Shown here: positions 55,201-64,000 of the stretch, one piece after another
Numbering within the stretch: position 1 is the stretch's first letter
How the letters are laid out: every line of letters starts with the position of its first letter
From: an uncultured Clostridia bacterium
GTDB taxonomy: Bacteria; Bacillota; Clostridia; Oscillospirales; CAG-272
DNA: 64,000 nt
Direction of reading: 5' to 3'
NCBI GenBank assembly: GCA_904501985.1
Contig: CAJGCT010000001.1
Span: 18,994-82,993, forward strand
Position numbers and translations under genes: made by a program
The notes under the pieces: model-generated
Database searches by the model: none
Seen by the model: the letters and a program-made list of their open reading frames with translations, nothing else
What the model was told of the DNA's origin: nothing

Positions 55201-56367
55201 AAAGGAAGTACCGATAGCCATGACCTCACCGGTTGCCTTCATCTGAGTGCCGAGGGTTCTCTTTGCGTAAACGAATTTATCAAAGGGCCACTTGGGGAAT
55301 TTTACAACGATATAGTCGATAGTAGGCTCAAAGCAAGCATAGGTCGTGCCTGTTACCGCGTTGAGAATTTCGGGAAGTGTGTAGCCTATAGCGATCTTTG
55401 CCGCAACCTTTGCAATGGGGTAGCCTGTAGCCTTGGATGCAAGTGCGGAGGAACGGGATACGCGGGGGTTTACCTCGATAACAGCGTATTCCTTGCTTTC
55501 GGGATGAAGTGCGAACTGACAGTTGCATCCGCCCTCGATCTCAAGCTCTTGAATAATGTCAAGAGCCGCGCCGCGGAGCATCTGATATTCGTCGTCGGAG
55601 AGAGTTACTGCAGGGGCAACAACCACGGAGTCGCCGGTGTGAACGCCTACGGGGTCCACGTTTTCCATGGAACAGATGGTGATAACGTTGCCTGCGCTGT
55701 CGCGCATAACCTCAAACTCGATCTCTTTCCAGCCGGATACGCATTTTTCAACAAGTACCTGATGAATAGGAGATGCGTTGAGACCGCCGTTTGTTATTTC
55801 AATAAACTCATCCTCGTTGTATGCGATACCACCGCCTGTTCCGCCGAGAGTGAATGCGGGGCGGATAATAAGCGGATAGCCGTTTGCATGGGCAAATTCA
55901 AGTGCCGCGTGAAGATCGTTTACAACGAGAGAGGGAATGCAGGGCTGACCGATCTTCATCATGGTGTCCTTGAACATCTGACGGTCCTCAGCCTTGTCGA
56001 TGGTTTCGGGACGCGCACCGAGAAGCTTTACGCCCATTTTGTCAAGGAAGCCTTCCTTTGCAAGCTGCATTGACAGGGTAAGACCTGTCTGACCGCCAAG
56101 GGTGGACAGCAGGCTGTCGGGGCGTTCCTTTTCGATGATACGCTTGATTGTGGGCAGTGTAAGAGGCTCAATGTATACCTCGTCTGCCATAGCGTTGTCT
56201 GTCATTATGGTCGCAGGGTTGGAGTTTACAAGAACGACCTCAAGACCGTCCTCTTTAAGCGCACGGCACGCCTGTGTGCCTGCGTAGTCAAATTCGGCTG
56301 CCTGACCGATAACAATAGGACCTGAGCCGATAACCATTACTTTTTTTATATCTTTTCTGAGCGGCAT
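52300..56367 (-). CDS. carB: Fusion of carbamoyl-phosphate synthase large subunit and diaminopimelate epimerase
   Basis: One uninterrupted frame of 1355 residues. Residues 1 to about 1070 are a full-length CarB: two ATP-grasp halves (each opening with a GSGPIxIGQ motif) and a C-terminal MGS-like allosteric domain ending near [10 protein letters not shown]. Residues 1075-1355 (52300-53145) are a complete Dap[13 protein letters not shown], catalytic Cys 1145 in KMCGNAARC and Cys 1298 in FACGSGACA. The linker is under 15 residues. CarB makes carbamoyl phosphate for pyrimidines and arginine; DapF makes meso-DAP for lysine and peptidoglycan. carA lies 19 bp upstream. No frame break or internal ribosome binding site was seen. 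Confidence 0.93.
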   Translation of the reverse strand: MPLRKDIKKVMVIGSGPIVIGQAAEFDYAGTQACRALKEDGLEVVLVNSNPATIMTDNAMADEVYIEPLTLPTIKRIIEKERPDSLLSTLGGQTGLTLSMQLAKEGFLDKMGVKLLGARPETIDKAEDRQMFKDTMMKIGQPCIPSLVVNDLHAALEFAHANGYPLIIRPAFTLGGTGGGIAYNEDEFIEITNGGLNASPIHQVLVEKCVSGWKEIEFEVMRDSAGNVITICSMENVDPVGVHTGDSVVVAPAVTLSDDEYQMLRGAALDIIQELEIEGGCNCQFALHPESKEYAVIEVNPRVSRSSALASKATGYPIAKVAAKIAIGYTLPEILNAVTGTTYACFEPTIDYIVVKFPKWPFDKFVYAKRTLGTQMKATGEVMAIGTSFEQAIMKAVRGVEIGMNCLSHKKYRELSDEDVASRLYNVDDERLFIVYEALRRGTTVDKIHEITMIDEWFLNKFLNLIKMEHSLKDEALTKELYHEAKVMGFPDKLIEEYCGKALPEGMHKSAVYKVVDTCAAEFSANTPYFYSTYDDENEAAEFIEKKKDPSKKTVIVFGSGPIRIGQGIEFDYASVHCVWSLKQAGYDVVIVNNNPETVSTDFDTADRLYFEPLTPEDVMNIIETEKPYGVVVAFGGQTAIKLTKFMSEHGVNILGTSADSIDAAEDRERFDALLEANHVARPEGFTVMTTEEALTVASRIGYPVLMRPSYVLGGQNMIIAFTEDDIKEYMKIILANNIENPVLIDKYLMGIELEVDAICDGDDILIPGIMEHVERTGIHSGDSIAVYPAWNITDKLREEIIEVTKNLSTSLKIMGLVNIQYLISNQDHRLYVIEVNPRSSRTIPYISKVTGVPMVDLATRCMLGEKLKDMGYGTGLYKTSPYVAVKVPVFSFEKLMNVDNHLGPEMKSTGEVLGLASTREEALFKGLVAAGYKLKKQGGIFITVRDSDKSEIGETAKRFYDLGFELYATRGTAEVIADYGMKVKTVDKIHEGENNTLKLIESGRIDYVISTSAKGRIPTRDSVKIRRKTVERAIPCLTSIDTANAVADCLKSRYSQSCTELVDINDMRDSKATLEFTKMEACGNDYIYFNCFNQKIDNPEGLSIRLADRHFGIGGDGVVLMYPSDVADVKMRMFNLDGTEGKMCGNAARCIVKYMVDNKMANGETVTIETLSGIRETTFEKVSGEVSTVTVNMGKAELNPSLIPVKMALRNVIGVPTQVAGDRYRITCVSMGNPHCVVFNDEFEDVLDNLNLQELGPKFENDPLFPERVNTEFVKVLNSHTLKMRVWERGSGETFACGSGACAAVVAAVENGYCPKNEEITVKLKGGDLKIRYTDEAVYLSGDATKIYEGKVVL

Positions 56368-56386
56368 ATCTATTCCTCCATTCTGC

Positions 56387-57460
56387 TTATTTCATTAAAC
56401 CTATAAACTCGTCATAGATAAAGTCGGTGGCGTTGGGACCTCCGGCAGTGCCGGGACGGAACTGCACTCCCAGTGCCGGGATATTCTTGTATGCCACGCC
56501 CTCAACCGTACCGTCGTTGCCGTTTTTGTAGGTTACGGTGATGTTTTCGGGAAGAGTCGCCTCGTCAAGCGTATAACCCTGATTCTGAGATGTGATAAAC
56601 ACACGCTTGTCGGAAAGTCTGATGGATGGCATACCGCCGCGGTGCCCGTGGGGGAGCTTTACGGATTTTGCACCCTCTGATACTGCCAGCATAAGGTGTC
56701 CGAGGCAGATTCCGAGCATCGGAATGTTTTTCTCGGTGATCTTTGCAATCTCGGCGATGATATCAGGGTGCGACATAGGATCGGAAGGTCCGTTTGAAAG
56801 CACGATTCCGTCGGGATTCAGCGCCGCGATATCATCTGACTTTGTTCCGGCAGGAACGGTGATGACCTCGCATCCACGCGCCAAAAGTGCGGTCTTTATG
56901 GAGTCTGAAGCACCAAAATCCCACAAAACTACCTTTTTTGAAGCGTTTTCGGGCTTTTCGGATGTTGTTTCGCCGCAGGTAACCGCCGAAACGGCATCCG
57001 GTGCGGTATATGCTTTAATTTCCGCTGTCACAGTGCCGATATCGTCCGGAAGCTCATATGCTATCTTGGCTTTCATCGAGCCGTGGTCGCGAAGGATGCG
57101 TGTAAGCTTTCTCGTGTCGATGCCGGAGATGCCCACTATCTTATTTTCCCTCAAAAAAACGTCAAGAGCACCCTCACATCTGAAATTGGAAGGCTCTTGA
57201 CATAATTCTCTGACAATATAAGCACAAACAGATGTGCCCTTACTTTCACATTCATGGGAAACAACGCCATAATTACCGATAAGAGGGAATGTCTGGACAA
57301 CAAGCTGTCCCTTGTAACCTGTATCGGTAAGTGTTGACATATAGCCGGTCATTGCGGTGGTAAAAACAGTTTCACCCATTACTTCGGCTTCATAACCGAA
57401 TGACTTTCCGCAAAAAACCATACCGTTTTCAAGTATCAGGTATGTCGGTTTGGTCTGCAT
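56387..57460 (-). CDS. carA: Carbamoyl-phosphate synthase small subunit with a degraded glutaminase site
   Basis: The small subunit normally releases ammonia from glutamine for CarB. The 357 residues have the CarA N-terminal domain ([18 protein letters not shown]) and a class I glutaminase-like domain with Cys252 in MLGICLGH. The usual VQFHPE triad block reads VQFRPG: catalytic His is Arg335 and Glu is Gly337. The glutamine-binding Gln after GH is Leu256, SNGPGDP reads SNGPSDP, and TSQNHG reads TSQNQG. It is predicted to be unable to hydrolyse glutamine normally. GGAGG precedes the ATG, and a strong promoter lies upstream. Confidence 0.92.
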   Translation of the reverse strand: MQTKPTYLILENGMVFCGKSFGYEAEVMGETVFTTAMTGYMSTLTDTGYKGQLVVQTFPLIGNYGVVSHECESKGTSVCAYIVRELCQEPSNFRCEGALDVFLRENKIVGISGIDTRKLTRILRDHGSMKAKIAYELPDDIGTVTAEIKAYTAPDAVSAVTCGETTSEKPENASKKVVLWDFGASDSIKTALLARGCEVITVPAGTKSDDIAALNPDGIVLSNGPSDPMSHPDIIAEIAKITEKNIPMLGICLGHLMLAVSEGAKSVKLPHGHRGGMPSIRLSDKRVFITSQNQGYTLDEATLPENITVTYKNGNDGTVEGVAYKNIPALGVQFRPGTAGGPNATDFIYDEFIGLMK

Positions 57461-57498
57461 ATATATACCTCCATAATCAAGTCTTTGTATTTCATATT

Positions 57499-57527
57499 AT
57501 TATACCATTTCATCGGCTTTATGTCAA
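57499..57527 (-). promoter_or_regulatory. carA-carB-dapF promoter
   Basis: On the minus strand TTGACA (57522-57527), 17 bp, TATAAT (57499-57504), a consensus sigma-A promoter. The leader is only about 35 bases, too short for a PyrR attenuator. Confidence 0.85.
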
Positions 57528-57717
57528 GGGTTTAATATGTATAAATGTTGAGGCAAATGGGTGTAAATTGTTGTGAAAAGGAATAAAGTGGGAAAAATCA
57601 CCATAAATCCGATAGAAAATTTGGTTATATTTTCGCTGTTCTCTGATTGGAACTTTTCTCTGAAAAATCTCGTCTTATTTGGTGATAAGATTATTATATT
57701 ACGGGAGGCGTTTTTGT

Positions 57718-59601
57718 ATGAAAAAATATATTGCTGTTTTAACCCTGTTGGCGGCACTGCTTGGTGGATGCGTTGCAGACGGTGGAAATGAAACAAACGC
57801 AACCGATACGGACTACGGCGCAGATATATCGGATACCGTGACAGATGCGTCAGATACGGACGGTACTGCCGATGACGGCATACTTTACTCTGAGGGGGAC
57901 TTAGCTTTTCTTGATATTGGCGGCGAGATTGCCGTGATGTGCCGCGGCGAGCTTTCGGGAATATACGACGGCTATTTTCTGCTTACTGACAGCGCGGACT
58001 GCGTAAATCCCTATGTTCTTGAAAAAACAGAGGATGGGGTCAGAATACACTGGCTCGATGAAAGCGGTAAGAGCGACGGATATGCTTCCGCTGAAACTGC
58101 GGTGCAGTACGGAGATTTTATCGTAACAGAAGAACGTGTATATGATGCGCAGATGAAGCAGACTATTCATTTTGCGTCACATTCTTACAGATTCTCTGTA
58201 GGCAATGTTACAGCAGACGGCGAGGAAATAACGGTGGAGGGTACTGACGGAAACGGTGAGCCGGTTACGTTTCACTATTTTACCCGGGCAATGGATATGG
58301 ATGCGGTAAGTGAGCTTCCCATACCGGAGCTAACGGTGACTGACGGGAAAATAAGGATATTTGATACGAGACCTGTTTGGGGAAATGACGGAAACGCCAT
58401 AGGTGTGCTTGAAATTGACGCGCCTGCCGACTCCGAACAGATCGGTTCTTTTGGTGAATATGTTACCTATCAGACTGGTACGCATCTGTTCTTTATTAAG
58501 GATGATACGGTAATCCACACAAGCGAGGGGAATCATTTAGAGCATACTTTGTATGATGACTTTTTTGTGAGGGGCGACGGGTATTATATGCCATATACGG
58601 TGTATGATATGAATTTTGAGCTTGCCTTTGATAATGAATTTTTCTTCTTTGCACAGCTTGATGATGGAAACTATATAGCTGAATCACAGCGTGAGGGCGG
58701 ATACCGTATTTACAACTCGCAAAAGGAAGTGGTATATTCCGGCGAAAATGATGCAAGCGGAGTTATAATGGATGTTGGAGAGGGATATGTTCTTCGCCGC
58801 ACAGAGGATAATCTGCTTATGCTGTATGCGCCTTACGGTGAGCTTATGTGTGAATTTGGCAGTATCAAGGACACAATGGTGCTTCATTGGCGGCTGTCCG
58901 GAGTGGGAGCTAAGGACGGTGTCCCGTGCTACTACTTTATATTTGAGGATCGCGCCGATACGGATAAGGACGGCAACACCCGTCACATCGAATACTACTA
59001 CATCCCCGAAACAGACGAGGTCGGCTTTGTAGACGGCGGATATTCTTCCTTTGCCTATGCAAAACCGGTGCTGTATCTCTATCCCACAGAGAAAACGGAT
59101 GTGACGGTTACATTCGAGCATCCTGAGCGACTGACTACCGTATATCCTGCGTACAGCGGTGGCTGGAGCGTTTCTGCCGCTCCCGATGGCACGCTTACGG
59201 ACTCTCGCGGCAGAAGCTACTACGCCCTTTATTGGGAGGAAACAAGCGGTGCGCCTTTCTACAGCTTTGATGAGGGATTCTGCGTGGCAGGCAAGGATTC
59301 GGCGGCGTTCCTTGAAGAAAAGCTTGCCTACATGGGATTTTCTGAAAGAGAAGCAAACGAATTTATCATATATTGGCTTCCCATAATGGAAGCAAGCGAG
59401 TACAATCTTGTAAGCTTTGAGCTGACAGGTGAGCGTGAAGCGTCAAATGCACTTCACATCACACCTGCACCCGATTCTATGCTTCGCATGGCTATGCACA
59501 TAAAAGCGGTGGACGCTCCGGTTACAATTGCCGAGCAGAAATTGCCGGCATTTGAGCGCATCGGATTTTGCGCCGTCGAATGGGGTGGATGCTTGCATTG
59601 A
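57718..59601 (+). CDS. Lipoprotein of unknown function with a KPVLYLYP domain
   Basis: A 627-residue lipoprotein: a short signal peptide ends in the lipobox LLGGC, followed by a Thr/Asp-rich linker (about residues 22-45). The middle is beta-rich with no family that I recognise. The C-terminal third starts KPVLYLYPTEKTDVTVTFEH and includes YSGGWSVSAAPDGTL and YYALYWEE, a pattern I have seen only in uncharacterised surface proteins. GGGAGG precedes ATG 57718. It is alone between its promoter region and a terminator. Confidence 0.82.
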   Translation: MKKYIAVLTLLAALLGGCVADGGNETNATDTDYGADISDTVTDASDTDGTADDGILYSEGDLAFLDIGGEIAVMCRGELSGIYDGYFLLTDSADCVNPYVLEKTEDGVRIHWLDESGKSDGYASAETAVQYGDFIVTEERVYDAQMKQTIHFASHSYRFSVGNVTADGEEITVEGTDGNGEPVTFHYFTRAMDMDAVSELPIPELTVTDGKIRIFDTRPVWGNDGNAIGVLEIDAPADSEQIGSFGEYVTYQTGTHLFFIKDDTVIHTSEGNHLEHTLYDDFFVRGDGYYMPYTVYDMNFELAFDNEFFFFAQLDDGNYIAESQREGGYRIYNSQKEVVYSGENDASGVIMDVGEGYVLRRTEDNLLMLYAPYGELMCEFGSIKDTMVLHWRLSGVGAKDGVPCYYFIFEDRADTDKDGNTRHIEYYYIPETDEVGFVDGGYSSFAYAKPVLYLYPTEKTDVTVTFEHPERLTTVYPAYSGGWSVSAAPDGTLTDSRGRSYYALYWEETSGAPFYSFDEGFCVAGKDSAAFLEEKLAYMGFSEREANEFIIYWLPIMEASEYNLVSFELTGEREASNALHITPAPDSMLRMAMHIKAVDAPVTIAEQKLPAFERIGFCAVEWGGCLH

Positions 59602-59620
59602 TGGCGTGTGATAATTAAAA

Positions 59621-59650
59621 AACGGCGCTGTCTTACATGACAGCGCTGTT
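59621..59650. terminator. Bidirectional terminator
   Basis: GCGCTGTC pairs with GACAGCGC, with A and T runs outside. It lies between the lipoprotein gene and the convergent ROK gene. Confidence 0.83.
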
Positions 59651-59653
59651 TCG

Positions 59654-60544
59654 TTATATTTTAGAAAAACAATCGCAAGCGGCTCCGAACATATGGGAAT
59701 ATTCCAGCCTTGCGGAGCGGACTATCTTCTTTAGCGTGGTAACATCCGACAGAGCCTCGCGAAGCTCGGCTTCGAATAACGGAAGCGCACGGCTTATCTG
59801 TCCGCCGAGAATGAATATTTCAGCACCTACCTTTTTAAGATACGGCGCCGCCGCACGACCGAGAATCGTTCCGGTATCGCGGTAGACCTTCAGAGCATCT
59901 TCATCGCCTGTTGTGGCAAGCAGCTCTATCTCTTTAGCATTTCTTCCGCCGGGGGCATATCTTGCGGCAATACCCCGTCCGGAAACAAAGTCCTCCGCGA
60001 TGTGCTCCTTGCCGTCACCGATATCGTACGGTTCACACCATATATCATACAGCGGATCACCGTCGGGCTTCCTCAGAACCACACCGTCCATCATGGTGGC
60101 AAAACCCAGCCCTGTGCCTATCATTGCACCTGCGGCGTTCTTATATTCGCCGTAGGGCGAATTCCACATCTCGCCTGTCAGAAAAGCGGCGGAATCATGG
60201 ATAAACGTTACAGGCACATCACCTGCATATTCATTTATCCAAGGACGGAGCGGAAGATTGTATATAGCCTTGAATTTGTGCTTCATAAGGCTTATTCCGC
60301 CCTCGTAGTCGAAAGGACCGGGGGTGTCAATTGCCACGGCGGATATTTCTATCCCTGCTTTTTGAGCTGTGCGAAGCTGTGTGGTGATTGTACGGCGATA
60401 ACCTTCCTTCACTATCTCCGGCGAACCGTCGCTGTTTGCCGGAACGGTGAGAAATGAGCCGGGTAGAACTTCTGCGTTCTCTGAAATAATAGCCGATTTG
60501 AAAAATGTTCCGCCTGCATCTATTGCGATAACGTATCTTTGCAT
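59654..60544 (-). CDS. ROK family protein (sugar kinase-like)
   Basis: A 296-residue ASKHA-fold protein without an N-terminal helix-turn-helix, so a kinase rather than a repressor. AIDAGGTFFKS is the phosphate motif, IDTPGPFDYE the sugar site, and GTGLGFATM a second ATP motif. The cysteine-rich zinc motif usual in bacterial ROK kinases is absent: the region reads YDIGDGKEHIAEDFVSGRG. The sugar is unknown. It has no sugar genes beside it. Confidence 0.88.
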   Translation of the reverse strand: MQRYVIAIDAGGTFFKSAIISENAEVLPGSFLTVPANSDGSPEIVKEGYRRTITTQLRTAQKAGIEISAVAIDTPGPFDYEGGISLMKHKFKAIYNLPLRPWINEYAGDVPVTFIHDSAAFLTGEMWNSPYGEYKNAAGAMIGTGLGFATMMDGVVLRKPDGDPLYDIWCEPYDIGDGKEHIAEDFVSGRGIAARYAPGGRNAKEIELLATTGDEDALKVYRDTGTILGRAAAPYLKKVGAEIFILGGQISRALPLFEAELREALSDVTTLKKIVRSARLEYSHMFGAACDCFSKI

Positions 60545-60570
60545 TGTTTCCTCCGGGGGACTGCGTGTGG

Positions 60571-61188
60571 TTATTTCTTTTCTGCGGTAAGCTTTGTAAG
60601 TGCCGGAATGATAAGTCCGCCTACGGCGTTGCCAAGTGTCATAACGGCGAGATATATGTAGGTTTTTCCAACGAGGGCGCCGGCAAGGGAGAAGTAGTAC
60701 ATATTGGCGATGCAGTGCTCAAATGAGCAAAGGATGAACACCATTACAGGGAATATAACAAAAAGTGCGCGTACCATACTTGTGCGCTTCCTGTATTGGT
60801 CTACAGCAATGTACATACACATACCGCAGCCGATTGCAAGAAACAGTATGCTTAAAAGATCATCGTTTAACTTTGCTTCGACTATGCCCTTAACCTTTGG
60901 TGCAAGCTTATCATACACTCTTGTACATCTTACAAGCATTGCCATTGCCCAAGTACCCACAAAATTTCCGAGCCAAATGACCAAAAGAGTCCATATGTAG
61001 GATGGGGGATTGTCAAGGGCATATCCGACCTTGCCTGTAAACAGGTTAAAGCCGAAAGCGAGGATGGTGAGAAGACCGATGGAGAACAGCGCCGCACCAA
61101 CGACAGGGTTATCCACCGACAGGTAGACAGTGCCGCCAAGACCGATACAAAAACCGGCAAGGATGGCGAGAATAAATGTGTTTTTCAT
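60571..61188 (-). CDS. Formate/nitrite transporter family protein
   Basis: A 205-residue pentameric-channel type membrane protein with six segments. WLGNFVGTWAMAMLVR and LCSFEHCIANMYYF are the FNT signature, with the conserved His. GAAGGAG precedes ATG 61188; a longer frame to 61260 lacks it. The protein is shorter than the usual 250-280 residues. In an anaerobe with radical enzymes it probably exports formate, though hydrosulfide or nitrite are possible. Confidence 0.88.
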   Translation of the reverse strand: MKNTFILAILAGFCIGLGGTVYLSVDNPVVGAALFSIGLLTILAFGFNLFTGKVGYALDNPPSYIWTLLVIWLGNFVGTWAMAMLVRCTRVYDKLAPKVKGIVEAKLNDDLLSILFLAIGCGMCMYIAVDQYRKRTSMVRALFVIFPVMVFILCSFEHCIANMYYFSLAGALVGKTYIYLAVMTLGNAVGGLIIPALTKLTAEKK

Positions 61189-61299
61189 TGATTTTGGTAC
61201 TCCTTCGAGAGATTTTAGAACATATGCATATATTGTACCACAAATTTTTACAATTTGCAACAGTATTATTTAATTTTTGCAAAACTTCCGTAAGCTTCA

Positions 61300-62637
61300 T
61301 CATTTTGTTATATAAAAGTACTTTTCGGTTTCTTTTTTTATTTCTTTCACCGAAAGAAGCAGGGCTGTTATGTTCAGAGCACTCATCATGCTTATGGTAA
61401 GATCCGACAAACTCCACACTGCGTCGGGCGGCATTACAGAGCCTATAACGGCAATGACGGAATATGCCGCAAGATAAAATTTCTGATAAAATCCGCAATG
61501 TTTGCCGTTTCGCAGATATCCGAGTGCTTCCGTGCCGTAGAAGAACCAGCAGATAATGGTGCAGAATGCAAATACCACTACTGCGGCACACAGGATCATG
61601 TCGGCAAATGGGATAAAATTGCCGAAAGAGGCGATTGCTGTGCTCATTCCGTCAAGTGTTGGCGCGATTCCTTTTTTTTCGGCTATCAGCACGCACAGCG
61701 CGGTCAGAGTGCAGATCACGGCAGTGTCGATAAATACTTCAAACATACCCCAAACGCCCTGCGCGGCAGGAGAACCGGTTTCGGCACCTGCATGGGCTAT
61801 AGGTGCTGTGCCGCATCCGGCTTCGTTTGATACGATGCCGCGCGTGACCCCGATACGCAGAGCGTGGTTTGTGAGTATTCCCACGATTCCGCCGCCAAAT
61901 GCGCGGATGTCAAAAGCTTCTCTGACAATATCGCAGACTACCTCCGCGGCTGTGGGGAGATTGGTGAAAATTATGAAGAACGACATCAGAATGTATATTC
62001 CGCTCATAAGCGGTATCAAACGGGAGGTGAGAAAAGAGATTCGCTTAAGTCCGCCCGATGCGGCGGACAGTGTAACTGCGGCTAAGAGAAATCCGCAAAC
62101 GATGGGCGGAATACCGACGGTGCTGTTAAGTGAGACCGCAATGGCGTTTGCCTGAGCGGCACAGCCCATGGTAAAGGATGCTCCAAGGCAAAGCGCGGCA
62201 AACAGCGCCGCCATAGCGTATGCGAATTTTGTTTTGTGGTCGGAAATGTAAAAGTATGCACCACCGTGTGCTGTGCCTTTTTTATCATATCTTCGATGGC
62301 GCACTGCCAGAACTATCTCGGCGTATTTTATGGGAAGTGCCGCCACGGAGCTTGCAAGCATCCAAAATACCGCACCTGCACCGCCGATTGCAATTGCGGA
62401 TGCAACTCCGGCAATATTTCCAACGCCAAGTGTTCCGGCAAGCGCTACGAGCATGGCTTTTACGGGTGACATTGTACCGGTGCCGCCGGACATAAGTGCC
62501 GCCTTGATACGGCGCGGCTTGGTAATAAAAAACGGGCGGAGCTTAAGTATCAGAAATATTCCGCATACAAATACGGTGATACACAGCCCCGGTCCGAATA
62601 TATAACTGTTTATACGGTCGATAAAGGATAAGATCAT
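61300..62637 (-). CDS. Sodium:alanine/glycine symporter (AGCS family)
   Basis: A 445-residue membrane protein with about eleven membrane segments. The family signature is NEAGCGTAPIAHAGAETGSP, with GGTGTMSPVKAMLVALAGTLGVGNIAGV near the N-terminus. It takes up alanine or glycine with Na+. It is transcribed alone. Confidence 0.93.
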   Translation of the reverse strand: MILSFIDRINSYIFGPGLCITVFVCGIFLILKLRPFFITKPRRIKAALMSGGTGTMSPVKAMLVALAGTLGVGNIAGVASAIAIGGAGAVFWMLASSVAALPIKYAEIVLAVRHRRYDKKGTAHGGAYFYISDHKTKFAYAMAALFAALCLGASFTMGCAAQANAIAVSLNSTVGIPPIVCGFLLAAVTLSAASGGLKRISFLTSRLIPLMSGIYILMSFFIIFTNLPTAAEVVCDIVREAFDIRAFGGGIVGILTNHALRIGVTRGIVSNEAGCGTAPIAHAGAETGSPAAQGVWGMFEVFIDTAVICTLTALCVLIAEKKGIAPTLDGMSTAIASFGNFIPFADMILCAAVVVFAFCTIICWFFYGTEALGYLRNGKHCGFYQKFYLAAYSVIAVIGSVMPPDAVWSLSDLTISMMSALNITALLLSVKEIKKETEKYFYITK

Positions 62638-62682
62638 AACACGGCTCCCATAGACCGAGACTTATCGCAAACCAAAGCTCAG

Positions 62683-62883
62683 TCACGCCGAAATTTCGCC
62701 GGAGTTCTGCCCGTATGCCTTTTGAAGGTTTTTGTAAGCTGAGGTGTGGTGAAACGCTTCGGTGATGGTTTCGTTTGTGATGTTGTCCCGATAAATATTT
62801 TCTATATATTGTATGAGAGCGCGGACAGTATTAGACCCGTCCTTTTTGTTGTCGGGTTTGCTGTCCTTTTGACGTATCAGCAT
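62683..62883 (-). pseudogene. Remnant of an AraC-type regulator
   Basis: A 66-residue frame reads VRALIQYIENIYRDNIT then ETITEAFHHTSAYKNLQKAY, which matches the first helix-turn-helix of an AraC DNA-binding domain. The second one is missing, with a stop just after, and the sensor domain is absent. I see no continuation in other frames. It fills part of the 500-bp stretch 62638-63137; the rest holds the groESL control region. Confidence 0.6.
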
Positions 62884-63015
62884 TATTATAGCGGCGTTTG
62901 GATTTTTAGCACTCTCCCTGTCTGCGTGATAAAAAGGCGTAAAATGATGGTTTTTGGCATAATTATATATTGTGGAAATAAGTTGTAACGAAAGTGTAAA
63001 CTATAGAAAAAACCC

Positions 63016-63422
<407 letters not shown>

Positions 63423-63464
63423 TAAAGTACCAACGAAGCAATACACAATTATTTGAAAGGATAA

Positions 63465-64000
<536 letters not shown>

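Noticed and set aside
57461..57527. PyrR attenuator before carA
   Set aside because: The leader is about 35 bases, too short for the binding loop and terminator.

Overview
The window is from the chromosome of an anaerobic, low-to-mid GC Firmicute of the class Clostridia, most likely a gut Oscillospiraceae/Ruminococcaceae-like organism (inference). The reasons are an Rnf complex in clostridial order (rnfCDGEAB), oxygen-sensitive ribonucleotide reductase (nrdDG), sporulation genes (spoIVB and Spo0A-type DNA-binding domains), Gram-positive RBSs (AGGAGG), a CIRCE-controlled groESL operon and tig-clpP-clpX. No phage, CRISPR array, insertion sequence or integrase was seen.

Layout. 1-4.4 kb: a PTS operon (glucose/GlcNAc-type EIICBA, HPr, EI). 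4.5-8.7 kb: two small divergent genes (SLOG-fold and XRE), an MBOAT/DHHW O-acetylation pair and an AraC regulator facing a GH127 arabinofuranosidase (8.8-10.7 kb). 10.7-18 kb: tRNA-Gly, a radical SAM protein, an EF-G paralogue, then tig-clpP-clpX. 18-27 kb: housekeeping genes, mostly minus strand (thrC, dipeptidase, yraN, rnhB, rbgA, lepB, an AP-superfamily phosphoglycerate mutase/proposed homoserine kinase, tadA, a NAGPA-type glycosidase). 27.3 kb: spoIVB. 28.4-34.5 kb: an AT-rich catabolic island (AraC regulator, glycyl radical enzyme, SMP-30 lactonase with a frame break, EamA transporter, GRE-activating enzyme) that ends in a second, degenerate copy of the spoIVB 3' end. 34.8-36.5 kb: three stand-alone Spo0A effector domains without receivers. 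36.5-42.7 kb: cysK, a cation antiporter, an LTA-synthase-like protein, a RluA pseudouridine synthase and a phosphopantetheinyl transferase. 42.7-49.2 kb: rnf operon and lrgAB. 49.5-52.2 kb: nrdDG behind paired NrdR boxes. 52.3-57.5 kb: carA and a carB-dapF fusion. 57.7-62.9 kb: a lipoprotein, a ROK protein, a formate/nitrite transporter, a Na+/alanine symporter and an AraC remnant. 63.0-64.0 kb: groES and the start of groEL, which runs off the end.

The most interesting locus is 34.8-36.5 kb, where spo0A normally lies (directly after spoIVB). It holds three receiver-less Spo0A DNA-binding domains in two convergent units. Both units carry the same 16-bp 0A-box-like palindrome in the same orientation, exactly 55 bp upstream of a TTGAAA-17-TAYAAT promoter; one copy also overlaps the predicted cysK -35. 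This looks like a self-contained regulatory circuit derived from the sporulation master regulator. Next in interest are the pyrimidine/arginine and lysine/peptidoglycan genes: the CarA glutaminase has lost its catalytic His and Glu, while CarB is fused in one reading frame to diaminopimelate epimerase. The glycyl radical enzyme cluster, bracketed by spoIVB 3' ends, is a third candidate for new biochemistry.

All calls come from reading the sequence by eye. Promoters and hairpins are pattern matches, not experiments.
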